From: CAYRUP01 sp964578975
Lineage (GTDB): Bacteria; Pseudomonadota; Gammaproteobacteria; DSM-16500
DNA length: 32,867 bases
Assembly: GCA_964578975.1 (NCBI GenBank)
Contig: CAZOFA010000017.1
Location: forward strand, 1-32,867
Direction: 5' to 3'
How positions within the stretch are numbered: position 1 is the stretch's first letter; each line of letters opens with the position of its first letter. Positions 16,231 to 24,445 of this stretch are shown in pieces. A model generated the notes under the pieces. The model worked only from the letters and a program-made list of their open reading frames with translations, was not told where the DNA came from and searched no databases. Made by a program: the position numbers and the translations under genes.

Positions 16231-17351
16231 AAGTGAAGTTTGCTGAAAATAATGGAAAAAATAGCATCGGACACGATAATAAAAAAGATGGCGAGTACCA
16301 CGCTTTTGGTTGTATTGACACCGATACTATCTGCGGTATCTCGCACCTGCATGCCTTGAAAACAGCCGATACTTGCAATAATCAACGCAAATACGGGTGC
16401 TTTGCCGAGGCCAATCAGCAATGCACGGACGGGCACTTGGTGTGAAAAGCGTGAAAGAAATTCATGCCAACTGATGCCCAACATATTATTCGCCATAAAC
16501 ATTCCACCCAACACACCAAAAATATCAGCCCAAATGGTTAAAAGGGGTAACACAATCACGAGGCTGGTGATTTTAGGCAATAATAACAATTCACTGGGTG
16601 TGACACCCATTGTATCGAGCGCGTCAATTTCACGATTCACTTTCATAATACCCAATTCTGCGGTAAATGAAGATCCCGTTCTGCCTGCCACCATAATGGC
16701 TGTGAGTAACGGTCCAAATTCACGTAAAACAGACAGGCCTAATAAATCGACGATAAATACATTTGCACCGTAATTTCGTAATTGCACACCCATTTGATAC
16801 GATAATACAACGCCAATCATGAAAGATAATAATCCGATAATGGGTAGTGCGCGATAACCGGTTTTATCAATTCCGCTGAATAATGCATTCCAACGAATAC
16901 GCAATGGATTGCTTAAAATACGCAGTGTTTCTAGGGTTAAATCACCGATGAAGATAAGATAATTATCGAATTCACGCAATTGATGGACGGTCATTTTTCC
17001 CAATCGATACAGCCAATTTTTTCTTTTTAAGACGGGGACATCAGTATTTTTGACATAGTTTTTTTCCACGAGCTGAATTAATGTGTCTTTTTGTTGTGAA
17101 AAACTTTCCAATTCAACTTTTATTTTTTTTGTTGACCAGCGGTTTAACCACTTGCACAGTAACCATGCGCCTGCACTATCCATTTTAGTGATCAGAGAAC
17201 CGTCTATTTTGATGGATTGATCAGTGGGTAGAGAAATTTTCGCAAATGATTTTTCGAGTGCGGAAAGATGTGTAAGATTCCATTCACCTTCGCAAATCAG
17301 CGTTTGATTTTTGAGATAAATATTTGCTGTATTTGGCACAATGTTTCCCAT
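16227..17351 (-). CDS. mlaE: MlaE-type permease with fused N-terminal STAS domain
   Basis: The 374-residue product combines a STAS/MlaB-like domain (about 10-100; IDGSLITKMDSAGAWLLCKW carries the Asp-Ser-Ala-Gly turn) with an MlaE permease (about 125-374). The permease has FSGIDKTGYRALPIIGLLS, ELGIMKVNREIDALDTMG and five or so membrane segments. In E. coli the STAS protein MlaB is separate and binds MlaF to stabilise it; here both are one chain, as in several MCE systems. It is the first gene of the operon. No strong Shine-Dalgarno precedes the ATG, and start confidence is moderate. The divergent thiolase begins 79 bases away. Confidence 0.9.
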   Translation of the reverse strand: MGNIVPNTANIYLKNQTLICEGEWNLTHLSALEKSFAKISLPTDQSIKIDGSLITKMDSAGAWLLCKWLNRWSTKKIKVELESFSQQKDTLIQLVEKNYVKNTDVPVLKRKNWLYRLGKMTVHQLREFDNYLIFIGDLTLETLRILSNPLRIRWNALFSGIDKTGYRALPIIGLLSFMIGVVLSYQMGVQLRNYGANVFIVDLLGLSVLREFGPLLTAIMVAGRTGSSFTAELGIMKVNREIDALDTMGVTPSELLLLPKITSLVIVLPLLTIWADIFGVLGGMFMANNMLGISWHEFLSRFSHQVPVRALLIGLGKAPVFALIIASIGCFQGMQVRDTADSIGVNTTKSVVLAIFFIIVSDAIFSIIFSKLHL

Positions 17352-17400
17352 TTAGTACATGAGACTAGTATCCCTTGAAATATTTTTTATTGCAAATCCG

Positions 17401-17409
17401 TGCTATGGT
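17401..17409 (+). promoter_or_regulatory. possible extended -10 promoter of the thiolase gene
   Basis: TGCTATGGT has the TGn extension followed by TATGGT. It lies 21 bases before the chosen ATG, with AAGGAGG between. No -35 at proper spacing. Confidence 0.3.
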
Positions 17410-17430
17410 ATAGCCAGAGAAGGAGGCTAT

Positions 17431-18705
17431 ATGGAAACCTGTTCAGTTTATATTGCTGGTGGAATACGTACCCCTTTTGTTAAATCATTGACAGATTATC
17501 AAGATGTCACCACACAAGAATTAATGACGGCAGCACTGCAAGCGCTGGTGAGTAAAATGCGCATTGATGGAAAAGTCATCGGTGATGTTGCGTTGGGCGC
17601 CGTGATGAATAGTTCCTCGAATTGGAATTTGTCGCGCGAATGCGTGTTGGGCACCACGCTGCATGCGCATACACCCGGATATACACTGCAGCGTGCCTGT
17701 GGCACCAGTCTTGAAGCAGTCTCACAAATCGCACTTAAAATTGCGCACAAACAAATTGAACATGGGATTGCCGGCGGTGTCGATACGAATAGTGATTTAC
17801 CGATTTTATTAAAACGCAGTTTGGCGCAAAAAATAATAAGAGCGAAATCCGCCAAAAATTTTTTTAGCAAATTCATGGCATTTTTGCGCATCAGTCCCAG
17901 TGATCTTAAATTGGAATTACCACAAGTAGTTGAACCGCGCACGCATCTTTCGATGGGCGAACATTGCGAGAAAATGGTGAAAGAGTGGGGAATTTCGCGT
18001 ATTGCGCAAGATGAATTTGCGTTGTTAAGTCATCAAAAAAGTCACACCGCGTATGCTGAAGAATTTTATCAAGATCTGGTGTTTGAATTTCATGGCATTA
18101 AACGCGATGGCATCGTACGCAAAGATACGTCGCTTGAAAAACTTGCCACATTAAAAACCGCTTTTGATTTGTCGAGCGCAGGAAGTTTGACGGCGGGCAA
18201 TAGCAGTCCATTAACCGATGGCGCTGCAGCCGTTTTTTTAGTGAGTGAGGCTGCGGCAAAAGAATTGAAGGTGCCAATACTCGCACGTTTTGTGGATGCG
18301 AAAGTGGCTGCCGTTGATTTTGTGCATGGTGAAGGATTGTTGATGGCACCCACACGTGCGGTGAGTGACCTGCTCACACAACATCAATTGACGTTACAAG
18401 ATTTCGATTTTTATGAAATTCACGAAGCATTTGCGGGTCAAGTGCTTTGTACGCTGAAAGCATGGGAATCAGAGGAATATTGTAAACGAGTATTACATCG
18501 ATCATCCGCATTAGGTGCCATCGATCCCGCTAAAATAAATGTGAAAGGTGGCAGTGTTGCTCTCGGACATCCATTTGCTGCAACGGGTGCCAGAATGGTC
18601 GCAACACTCGCTAAATTGTTACAAAAAAATGGCAGAGGACGCGGACTCATTTCAATTTGTACGGCGGGTGGTATGGGCGTGGCTGCAATTTTAGAAGCGG
18701 TTTAA
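17431..18705 (+). CDS. thiolase (acetyl-CoA C-acyltransferase)
   Basis: The 424-residue product has the full catalytic set: nucleophile C90 in LQRACGTSLE, H331 in EIHEAFAGQ, H380 in GSVALGHPFAATGAR and C410 in SICTAGGMG. It cleaves or forms 3-ketoacyl-CoA, in beta-oxidation or acetoacetyl-CoA metabolism. Length and sequence style (430-class, IRTPFVKS) lean towards the FadI/trifunctional beta-subunit type rather than the 390-residue AtoB type. AAGGAGG directly before the ATG at 17431 makes this start clear over upstream in-frame codons. It stands alone on its strand, without a fadJ/fadB neighbour. The stop overlaps the convergent NlpC/P60-like gene by 4 bases. Confidence 0.9.
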   Translation: METCSVYIAGGIRTPFVKSLTDYQDVTTQELMTAALQALVSKMRIDGKVIGDVALGAVMNSSSNWNLSRECVLGTTLHAHTPGYTLQRACGTSLEAVSQIALKIAHKQIEHGIAGGVDTNSDLPILLKRSLAQKIIRAKSAKNFFSKFMAFLRISPSDLKLELPQVVEPRTHLSMGEHCEKMVKEWGISRIAQDEFALLSHQKSHTAYAEEFYQDLVFEFHGIKRDGIVRKDTSLEKLATLKTAFDLSSAGSLTAGNSSPLTDGAAAVFLVSEAAAKELKVPILARFVDAKVAAVDFVHGEGLLMAPTRAVSDLLTQHQLTLQDFDFYEIHEAFAGQVLCTLKAWESEEYCKRVLHRSSALGAIDPAKINVKGGSVALGHPFAATGARMVATLAKLLQKNGRGRGLISICTAGGMGVAAILEAV

Positions 18706-19688
18706 CCGATAGACGAACCCATTTCTTTTGGACGTGCCATTGCAATTTTAACTTTTCGATTCCAACTGCTATTCACACCCCATGCAAATGCAGAAGGTTC
18801 ACCGGTTTTCGGATTGGTTTTTAATAACAATGTGCCAATGCCAATGCCTGATTCATTACGATGGCGTGTGTCTTCACTGTGTCCGGATTCTGCAGAATCT
18901 GCGATGCGCACGAAATAAAAATCGCTGACATGCACGGGTTTATCCATCACCACCATCACATGACCGCCAGTTTCATTTCCACGTGAATTTTTGTAACGAA
19001 ACACTAACACATCGCCCGCTTGTAATTCTTCCACACCATTAATTTTATTCCAGTATCCATCCGATTCATCGTCAAGATCACGAAAAAAACTAAAATAATT
19101 TCGCGTGACGGGATTGTCGGCTCCCGTCGAATTGACGAGACTGGAATACGCATTGGGATAGACAGTTGCAAGAATGCGATCAACGAAATTAGAACAATCC
19201 ACCACGTACACACCACGCTCGGTATCAAATTTAGAGCCGCCTAATTTATAACTGCTGTAATGCAAGGTTTCTACGGTTTTCTGCACAAAGGCGACAATAT
19301 TTTTTTTCACCGAAAACATTTGATTGAGTGAGGAATGAGAGGGCGTCATGTTATTTAAATTAATCGTCGCAAGATCATGATTGATGGGTCTGGATGATAC
19401 ACCCGTCAAAGACACATCGTCTGAATTAGTGCCTGAGTGAAATTGCGCATGATGTTTTGGACGCTTATTTTTTGCAAGATGTTTGCGATGCGATTTGCGT
19501 GCGACTTTGGTTTTTTTCTTGCTGTGAATGGATTTATGTTTATGATTTTTGCTGCTCGTGTGCGCAGGCGCTTTGTGCTGTGTGGTGTGCGTATCGTTTG
19601 CCACAGCGGGTCCCGCACCACACAACAATGCAATTCCGATAAGCAAAATACAACGATTTTTTATCTGCTGAATAATTCTATGGAGCAT
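18702..19688 (-). CDS. exported NlpC/P60-like cysteine hydrolase with His/Lys-rich linker
   Basis: The 328-residue product has a signal peptide (hydrophobic core about 12-28, AVA cleavage near 30). A strongly basic linker (about 32-84, many HK and KK pairs) follows. The C-terminal domain has catalytic-like VDCSNFVDRI (C165), LQAGDVLVF and TGGHVMVVMD (H243). The order Cys, AGDvlvf, Gly-His matches NlpC/P60 or related papain-like amidases that cut peptidoglycan peptides. The third residue is unclear. The basic segment may bind the anionic cell wall or lipopolysaccharide. AAGGA lies about 10 bases before the start. No neighbour fixes its role. Family assignment is by motif only. Confidence 0.65.
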   Translation of the reverse strand: MLHRIIQQIKNRCILLIGIALLCGAGPAVANDTHTTQHKAPAHTSSKNHKHKSIHSKKKTKVARKSHRKHLAKNKRPKHHAQFHSGTNSDDVSLTGVSSRPINHDLATINLNNMTPSHSSLNQMFSVKKNIVAFVQKTVETLHYSSYKLGGSKFDTERGVYVVDCSNFVDRILATVYPNAYSSLVNSTGADNPVTRNYFSFFRDLDDESDGYWNKINGVEELQAGDVLVFRYKNSRGNETGGHVMVVMDKPVHVSDFYFVRIADSAESGHSEDTRHRNESGIGIGTLLLKTNPKTGEPSAFAWGVNSSWNRKVKIAMARPKEMGSSIG

Positions 19689-19847
19689 TTAAAAAAATCC
19701 TTATCCATATCCAATAAACAAAAAATTGTTTATTGCTCTATTTATACTCAATTAAAAAAGGTTATCCTGCATTATAAAAAAAATCAGCCGGGATATCTAT
19801 GAATAATGTTGTCACTGGATAAAAATGTTGCGGTCGATTTTCTATCT

Positions 19848-20840
19848 TTAAAATCTATTCATGATTTCAATCAGTAAATCATTTTGATTATTTAAATTAT
19901 TTAATTGATCTTGCCAATAATTTACCGTATTAAACCAAGGAAAATTTAAAGGAAATGCAGGGTCTTCCCAGCGTTTGGCCAGCCAAGCAGAATAATGCAA
20001 CATGCGTAACGTGCGTAATGCTTCAATCAAATGCAGTTCACGATGATTAAAATCATGAAAGTCAGTATAGCCATATAAAATTCGCTCTAACTGTATTTCC
20101 ATTTGCATCTCGTTGCCTGAGAGCAACATCCAAATATCTTGGATGGCAGGTCCCATCATGCAATCATCGAGATCAACAATATGTGGACCGGTGTCGCGCC
20201 ATAACACATTGCCGATGTGACAATCACCATGCAAACGAATTTGTTTGATCACGCCGACACGAGCAAAAATCGTTTTAATGTTTTGTAAAACATTGTCAAC
20301 CACGTGACAAAAATTATGTTTTAAGTGTGAGGGAATAAAATTATTTTCAAGTAAAAAATGATAGGCAGTAAAACCAAATTGTTCCACGGTTAAATGATGA
20401 CGATGTCGAAAGGATTGACAAGCACCGCGTGCGTGCAAACGTCCGATAAATCGCCCCATCCATTCGAGTTGCGATAAATCATCCAGCTCGAGTGCGCGTC
20501 CGCCTTGTCGTTTAAAAAGAGCAAAACGAAACGAATTAAAATGATGTAAGGTTTGATCTTGAAACGCGATGGGAGCCACCACGGGAATATCATGTGCATT
20601 TAATTCAGTGGCGAATTGATGTTCTTCCAAAATTGCTTCATCACTCCAACGATTCGGTCGATAAAATTTCGCAATCAGCGGATCACCATCTTCCATTCCC
20701 ACTTGATACACACGATTTTCATAACTGTTTAAGGCGAGCAAACTACCATTCACACGCTGATTTAAACTTTCAATCGCATTTAAAATAAGATCGGGATTCA
20801 GTTCACTGTAAGGTGTATTTGCATTGTTTTCCACGGGCAT
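19848..20840 (-). CDS. srkA: stress response Ser/Thr kinase SrkA (YihE/RdoA)
   Basis: The 330-residue product matches E. coli SrkA (328 residues) in length and motifs. These are SYENRVYQVG near the N-terminus, AKFYRPNRW with nucleotide-binding K58, the catalytic loop LHGDCHIGNVLW (D206, N211) and metal-binding VDLDDCMMGP (D223/D225). It is a cytoplasmic aminoglycoside-phosphotransferase-fold kinase. In E. coli it belongs to the Cpx envelope-stress regulon and counters MazF-mediated death. The usual dsbA neighbour is absent here. It begins 32 bases after the stop of the zinc-binding membrane protein gene, so it may be second in a two-gene unit. Confidence 0.93.
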   Translation of the reverse strand: MPVENNANTPYSELNPDLILNAIESLNQRVNGSLLALNSYENRVYQVGMEDGDPLIAKFYRPNRWSDEAILEEHQFATELNAHDIPVVAPIAFQDQTLHHFNSFRFALFKRQGGRALELDDLSQLEWMGRFIGRLHARGACQSFRHRHHLTVEQFGFTAYHFLLENNFIPSHLKHNFCHVVDNVLQNIKTIFARVGVIKQIRLHGDCHIGNVLWRDTGPHIVDLDDCMMGPAIQDIWMLLSGNEMQMEIQLERILYGYTDFHDFNHRELHLIEALRTLRMLHYSAWLAKRWEDPAFPLNFPWFNTVNYWQDQLNNLNNQNDLLIEIMNRF

Positions 20841-20872
20841 GACTCATTGAGCGCTAAGACCCGTATGATACA

Positions 20873-21958
20873 CTAAATTTTCTTTTCAAACCCGCAATGA
20901 TCACAAAAACTCAGCAATGAATGCCTAATCTCATGACATTGCTCACATTTTTCAAATAATTTTTCGCCACAACTGGGACAAATATAATCGTCAATTTTGG
21001 TTAAATAATCCAAATTTGCCAGTTGCATCTCTTTTTGTTTACGTACTGGCAACGTCAGTTTTAATAATCCTGGGGTGATGGGATATTGACAGATGGCGCA
21101 CAACATTTTTTGATAGGCATCGCGGTTTTGTTTCTGCAACCATTTGCTTTGCGGTTTAACGATCATGCGTAGCATCGCTTTGAGCGCCCAGATGACAAGG
21201 AAAATTAACGCTAAAATCAGAATATATTTAAAATAGCGCGAGGGAAAATGCTCGTGCATCACCAACGCTATTTCGATCAATGTCGCAATACCGACAGCGA
21301 TAAACATAGAAACATAAATGGTTTGGCGGAATCGTCGATAAAGATAAGTGACTAACACCAACAACGGCAATAAGAAACACAATTGTAACGCGGCGATTTT
21401 TAAATTATAACGCGCCATTTGCTTTTGATACTCTTTATTCGCTTCTGTTGATTGCGCATCTAATTTTGTATTATTTGAATTAATTTGTGATTGGATATCT
21501 TGAGCCGCGTTATATTTATCGGCAAGTGTCGTATTTAATTTTTGATAGCGTTGCTGATTATCTAAATATTCTTGCGTCACCTTCGTTAAATTTTGTTGCG
21601 CATCGGCAGAAATATTCACGCCTTTTTGCACACTGGATTTTTGTAAACTGAGCAATTGATTCATCGTATCGCGATAGCTACTGATGCTGGATTGAGTCAA
21701 TGATTGCTGTTGTTTGAGCGAATCGATGGTGCGATTTAAATTGAGTAATTGTTCATTCAGAGATTTATTTTGTGCGACCAACGCTTTATCTTGATAACTC
21801 GTTTGGATCGTGGTCCAATCCGGCCCTGGCTGATCACTAATATCATCGAGGACAAAACCCAATAACCAATAAAATAAAACAGCCAGCAAAATGTTTAATG
21901 TTGTGATTAAAAATCGATATCCAAATGAACCTTTTCGTTTACCGTGTTCTGCTGTCAT
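20873..21958 (-). CDS. membrane protein with coiled coil and C-terminal Cys-pair zinc motifs
   Basis: The 361-residue product is not a family I recognise. It has one membrane helix near the N-terminus (about 17-38) and a long Gln/Asn/Ser-rich helical coiled-coil stretch (about 55-185). Three membrane helices follow (about 187-207, 212-233 and 243-266), then a cytoplasmic-looking tail with four Cys-x2-Cys pairs (287/290, 327/330, 338/341, 352/355). The pairs suggest two zinc ribbons. With four helices, both ends would be on the same side and the coiled coil in the periplasm. Upstream of srkA, it may be part of an envelope-sensing unit; that is inference from position only. Confidence 0.7.
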   Translation of the reverse strand: MTAEHGKRKGSFGYRFLITTLNILLAVLFYWLLGFVLDDISDQPGPDWTTIQTSYQDKALVAQNKSLNEQLLNLNRTIDSLKQQQSLTQSSISSYRDTMNQLLSLQKSSVQKGVNISADAQQNLTKVTQEYLDNQQRYQKLNTTLADKYNAAQDIQSQINSNNTKLDAQSTEANKEYQKQMARYNLKIAALQLCFLLPLLVLVTYLYRRFRQTIYVSMFIAVGIATLIEIALVMHEHFPSRYFKYILILALIFLVIWALKAMLRMIVKPQSKWLQKQNRDAYQKMLCAICQYPITPGLLKLTLPVRKQKEMQLANLDYLTKIDDYICPSCGEKLFEKCEQCHEIRHSLLSFCDHCGFEKKI

Positions 21959-22075
21959 AAACGATTCCTCGAAGATATATACTTCATTTTACATCAACTC
22001 AGAGCACCACATTTGCCTGAAAATAACCTTATGATACACTGAATATGACTTATCTAAATTAGAGGTTAATTGGTT

Positions 22076-22285
22076 ATGTCAGGACAAGAAACTGGAACAG
22101 TGAAATGGTTTAATAACACAAAAGGTTATGGATTTATTTCACGCAATAGTGGCGAAGATGTTTTCGTACATTTCCGAGCGATTGTCGGCGATGGATACCG
22201 CTCCTTGAAGGAAGGACAACGTGTAAAGTTTAATGTCACTCAAGGGCAAAAAGGACTTCAAGCTGAAAATGTAGTTGTTGAATAA
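22076..22285 (+). CDS. cold-shock protein, CspA family
   Basis: The 69-residue OB-fold protein has GTVKWFNNTKGYGFIS (RNP1 KGYGFI) and EDVFVHF (RNP2), ending in KGLQAENVVVE. It binds single-stranded RNA and DNA as a chaperone. The ATG at 22076 is preferred over a TTG at 22070; AGAGG lies about 10 bases upstream. The leader appears short, without the long 5' region that makes E. coli cspA strongly cold-inducible. Whether this copy is the cold-induced one is therefore unknown. Confidence 0.95.
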   Translation: MSGQETGTVKWFNNTKGYGFISRNSGEDVFVHFRAIVGDGYRSLKEGQRVKFNVTQGQKGLQAENVVVE

Positions 22286-22661
22286 TTATCAATAGCTTAC
22301 ATGAAAGGCTGCCGCTTTAAACCTCATTTCAGGTTTAATTGGATTATAATGTGTCATTATATTAACCATACGATTTTACTTGAAATTAAAACAGATTTGA
22401 GTTTAGTATTCATTTTTTGATAAAATTAACTAAAGATTAACCAATCGCGAGCCATAATCAATATGAAACAGTATAGCTCTAAACAAGATGTGCACTCAGG
22501 CGTTTCGACGCTTTGCTCTCGCTATATTGCGCCATACCGACTCTACGACTATCTGCCCAACGGCAGATAAGCATACCCCAAGCCTGGCGAGGAAATAATA
22601 CGCAAAAAAGCCACAAATTTTATCCGCAAAAGCGGTTGGAAACCTGATTGGGGAGAGTAGT
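22286..22661. other. 376-base intergenic region before phhA
   Basis: The first half is AT-rich with a weak hairpin (TAAACCT at 22318-22324 pairing with AGGTTTA at 22331-22337, loop CATTTC) that may end the cold-shock transcript. From about 22490 to 22600 the composition becomes more GC-rich and contains a Tyr-rich mini-ORF and short hairpins (listed separately). GGGGAG precedes phhA. Confidence 0.6.
22463..22570 (+). CDS. possible 35-codon Tyr-rich leader peptide upstream of phhA
   Basis: An ATG at 22463 opens a 35-codon frame ending at TAA (22568-22570). Its product has five tyrosines, four of them clustered in SRYIAPYRLYDYLPNGR. A hairpin (22551-22557 with 22562-22568, loop CAAC) covers the stop, and a second short one (CCGC at 22624-22627 with GCGG at 22632-22635) lies before the phhA ribosome-binding site. 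Phenylalanine hydroxylase makes tyrosine, so a tyrosine-sensing leader is conceivable. No good Shine-Dalgarno precedes the ATG and no classic attenuator with a T tract is visible. It may equally be a fragment of an intergenic repeat. Confidence 0.25.
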   Translation: MKQYSSKQDVHSGVSTLCSRYIAPYRLYDYLPNGR

Positions 22662-23459
22662 ATGAAGAAAAAACAAACTTCTTATGTAGCAAAAAAACCA
22701 GATAAACATGGGATGATCGATTACACAGATGATGAAAATTCTGTGTGGCAAGAATTGTATGAGCGACAAATAAAAATCGTCACCGGACGTGCGTGTGAAG
22801 AATATATGCACGGGTTGGAATTACTGAATTTACCCAAAGATCGTGTTCCACAATGCAAAGAAATTTCAGAAGTATTACACGACACAACTGGGTGGAAGTT
22901 AGAACCGGTTCCGGCGCTTATTTCATTCGATCATTTTTTTGAATTACTGGCAAAAAAACGTTTCCCTGCCGCCACATTTATTCGCAGTCGTGAAGAATTA
23001 GATTATTTACAAGAACCCGATATTTTCCATGAAATTTTCGGCCATTGTCCTTTGTTAACCAATCCAGCTTACGCCGATTTTACTTATACCTATGGCAATT
23101 TAAGTTTGCGCGCCAGTCATGCTGATCGCGTGATGTTAGCAAGATTGTATTGGTTTACGATTGAATTTGGTTTAATTAAACAAGCCGCCGGATTACGCGT
23201 GTATGGTGGCGGTATTCTTTCCTCTAAAAATGAAACGGTGTATTGTCTTGAGAGTGATAAGCCACAGCGCAAAGAGTTTAATGTTTTAGAAGTATTGCGC
23301 ACCCCTTATCGCATTGATATTATGCAACCGATTTATTATGTCATTAATGATTTTGATACATTGTATCGTTTAATCGAAATGGATTTAATTGGATTGATTC
23401 AACAGGCACGCGAATTAGGAGAATTTTCTTCTGAATTTTTGAAGGAAACGTTGAAGTAA
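22662..23459 (+). CDS. phhA: phenylalanine 4-hydroxylase
   Basis: The 265-residue enzyme is the short monomeric bacterial type. It converts phenylalanine to tyrosine with tetrahydropterin, O2 and non-haem iron. The iron ligands are H123 and H128 in IFHEIFGHCPLL and E168 in WFTIEFGL. The region FIRSREELDYLQEPDIFHE (106-124) is strongly conserved in the family. GGGGAG precedes the ATG. A pterin recycling enzyme (PhhB) is not adjacent. The next gene begins 5 bases later and encodes another non-haem iron hydroxylase, so the two are probably co-transcribed. In some intracellular bacteria PhhA supports tyrosine supply or melanin-type pigment; that role here is inference. Confidence 0.95.
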   Translation: MKKKQTSYVAKKPDKHGMIDYTDDENSVWQELYERQIKIVTGRACEEYMHGLELLNLPKDRVPQCKEISEVLHDTTGWKLEPVPALISFDHFFELLAKKRFPAATFIRSREELDYLQEPDIFHEIFGHCPLLTNPAYADFTYTYGNLSLRASHADRVMLARLYWFTIEFGLIKQAAGLRVYGGGILSSKNETVYCLESDKPQRKEFNVLEVLRTPYRIDIMQPIYYVINDFDTLYRLIEMDLIGLIQQARELGEFSSEFLKETLK

Positions 23460-23464
23460 ACTTT

Positions 23465-24349
23465 ATGGATAAAAATTTTCTGGAAGAAATTGCAAGCGAA
23501 AATTGGCAGGATGCGTTCTCAAACGAAATCCATACTCGTGCGGTGACAGCATTAGAAAATGAAAAAATATTATTTTTTTCACGGTTACCGTTTGACTTAT
23601 TGGAGTCTGAAAAAAAATTTCTTTCCGCGCAATATGTGGATGTTAAAACCAAAAATATTAGTTATAACATTCTCACGGATACATTGCGCGGCGCACGTTG
23701 TTCCGATGAATCCTTCACCCAACTCAAAACAATGTTGCAGCGTTTTGCAAAGCACGCGGAAAATTTAGTGCGACAACTTCTTCCGAGTTATGCAAATGCA
23801 TTAAAAATAGGACGCACTAGTTTTCGACCGATCGAAATTTCTGGGCGCGTGAGTTCGTATCGAAAAGATGATACGCGTTTACATGTGGATGCATTTCCTG
23901 CGACACCCAATCAAGGTCAACGCATCTTACGTGTTTTTACCAACATTAATCCACACAACCAAGATCGTGTTTGGCGTGTGGGTGAGCCATTCACGGAGGT
24001 GGCAAAACGATTTTTGCCGGATGTTAAAAAACCTTGGATGGGTCACGCGGCATTATGGAAATTACTTCATATCACTAAAACCTATCGAACTGAATACGAT
24101 CACATCATGTTACAAATTCACAATCGCATGAAAAAAAATTTAGTGTATCAAAAAGAAGTTCCACAATGTGAAATTCGTTTTGCGCCGGGGAATTCATGGA
24201 TTGTGCAAACTGATCATGTGTCTCATGCTGCTATGTCAGGGCAACATGCGCTCGAGCAAACGTTTTATTTGCCGGTGGATGCGATGCAATGTCCTGATTT
24301 ATCGCCGTTACGAATTTTAGAGCAATTAAGCGGTAGGGCATTAGCTTGA
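23465..24349 (+). CDS. kdoO: Kdo 3-hydroxylase (Fe(II)/2-oxoglutarate dioxygenase)
   Basis: The 294-residue product resembles KdoO, which hydroxylates the outer-facing Kdo of the lipopolysaccharide inner core to Ko. Supporting regions are RTSFRPIEISGRVSSYRKDD, the iron-binding facial motif TRLHVDAFP (H140, D142) and the distal histidine in TDHVSHAAMSG (H251 or H254), then EQTFYLPV. The N-terminal LFFSRLPFDLLESEK also fits. Members are known from Burkholderia, Yersinia and Legionella. There is no signal peptide, consistent with action at the inner leaflet. It starts 5 bases after phhA. Assignment is from remembered family motifs; a general dioxygenase role is the alternative. Confidence 0.82.
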   Translation: MDKNFLEEIASENWQDAFSNEIHTRAVTALENEKILFFSRLPFDLLESEKKFLSAQYVDVKTKNISYNILTDTLRGARCSDESFTQLKTMLQRFAKHAENLVRQLLPSYANALKIGRTSFRPIEISGRVSSYRKDDTRLHVDAFPATPNQGQRILRVFTNINPHNQDRVWRVGEPFTEVAKRFLPDVKKPWMGHAALWKLLHITKTYRTEYDHIMLQIHNRMKKNLVYQKEVPQCEIRFAPGNSWIVQTDHVSHAAMSGQHALEQTFYLPVDAMQCPDLSPLRILEQLSGRALA

Positions 24350-24397
24350 AAAATCATCGGTTGAGCCAAGCCTAACGTACTCCAAAACCCAGCAATG

Positions 24398-24426
24398 TGC
24401 TAAAATAAAGACTGCAATTAATTGCA
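24398..24426 (+). promoter_or_regulatory. extended -10 promoter with a 14-base palindrome at the start site
   Basis: TGCTAAAAT (24398-24406) gives a TGn-extended -10 box. The perfect palindrome TGCAATTAATTGCA (24413-24426) sits where transcription should start, before the AAGGAA ribosome-binding site. It could be a repressor operator. Confidence 0.4.
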
Positions 24427-24445
24427 TTCTCTTCAAGGAAAGCCA

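Noticed and set aside
16402..16773. 123-codon open frame antisense to the MlaE-like permease
   Set aside because: Shadow of the permease reading frame; no plausible start signal or recognisable domain.
17499..17942. 147-codon open frame antisense to the thiolase
   Set aside because: Runs opposite a well-supported gene, its composition is the mirror of the thiolase frame, and no ribosome-binding site or family motif is seen.
19437..19802. 121-codon open frame antisense to the NlpC/P60-like gene
   Set aside because: Cys/Phe/Val-rich product is the complement of the His/Lys-rich linker codons; it is not protein-like.
22018..22035. Promoter TTGCCT...TATGAT before the cold-shock gene
   Set aside because: Spacing between the hexamers is only 11 bases, too short for a normal sigma-70 promoter.
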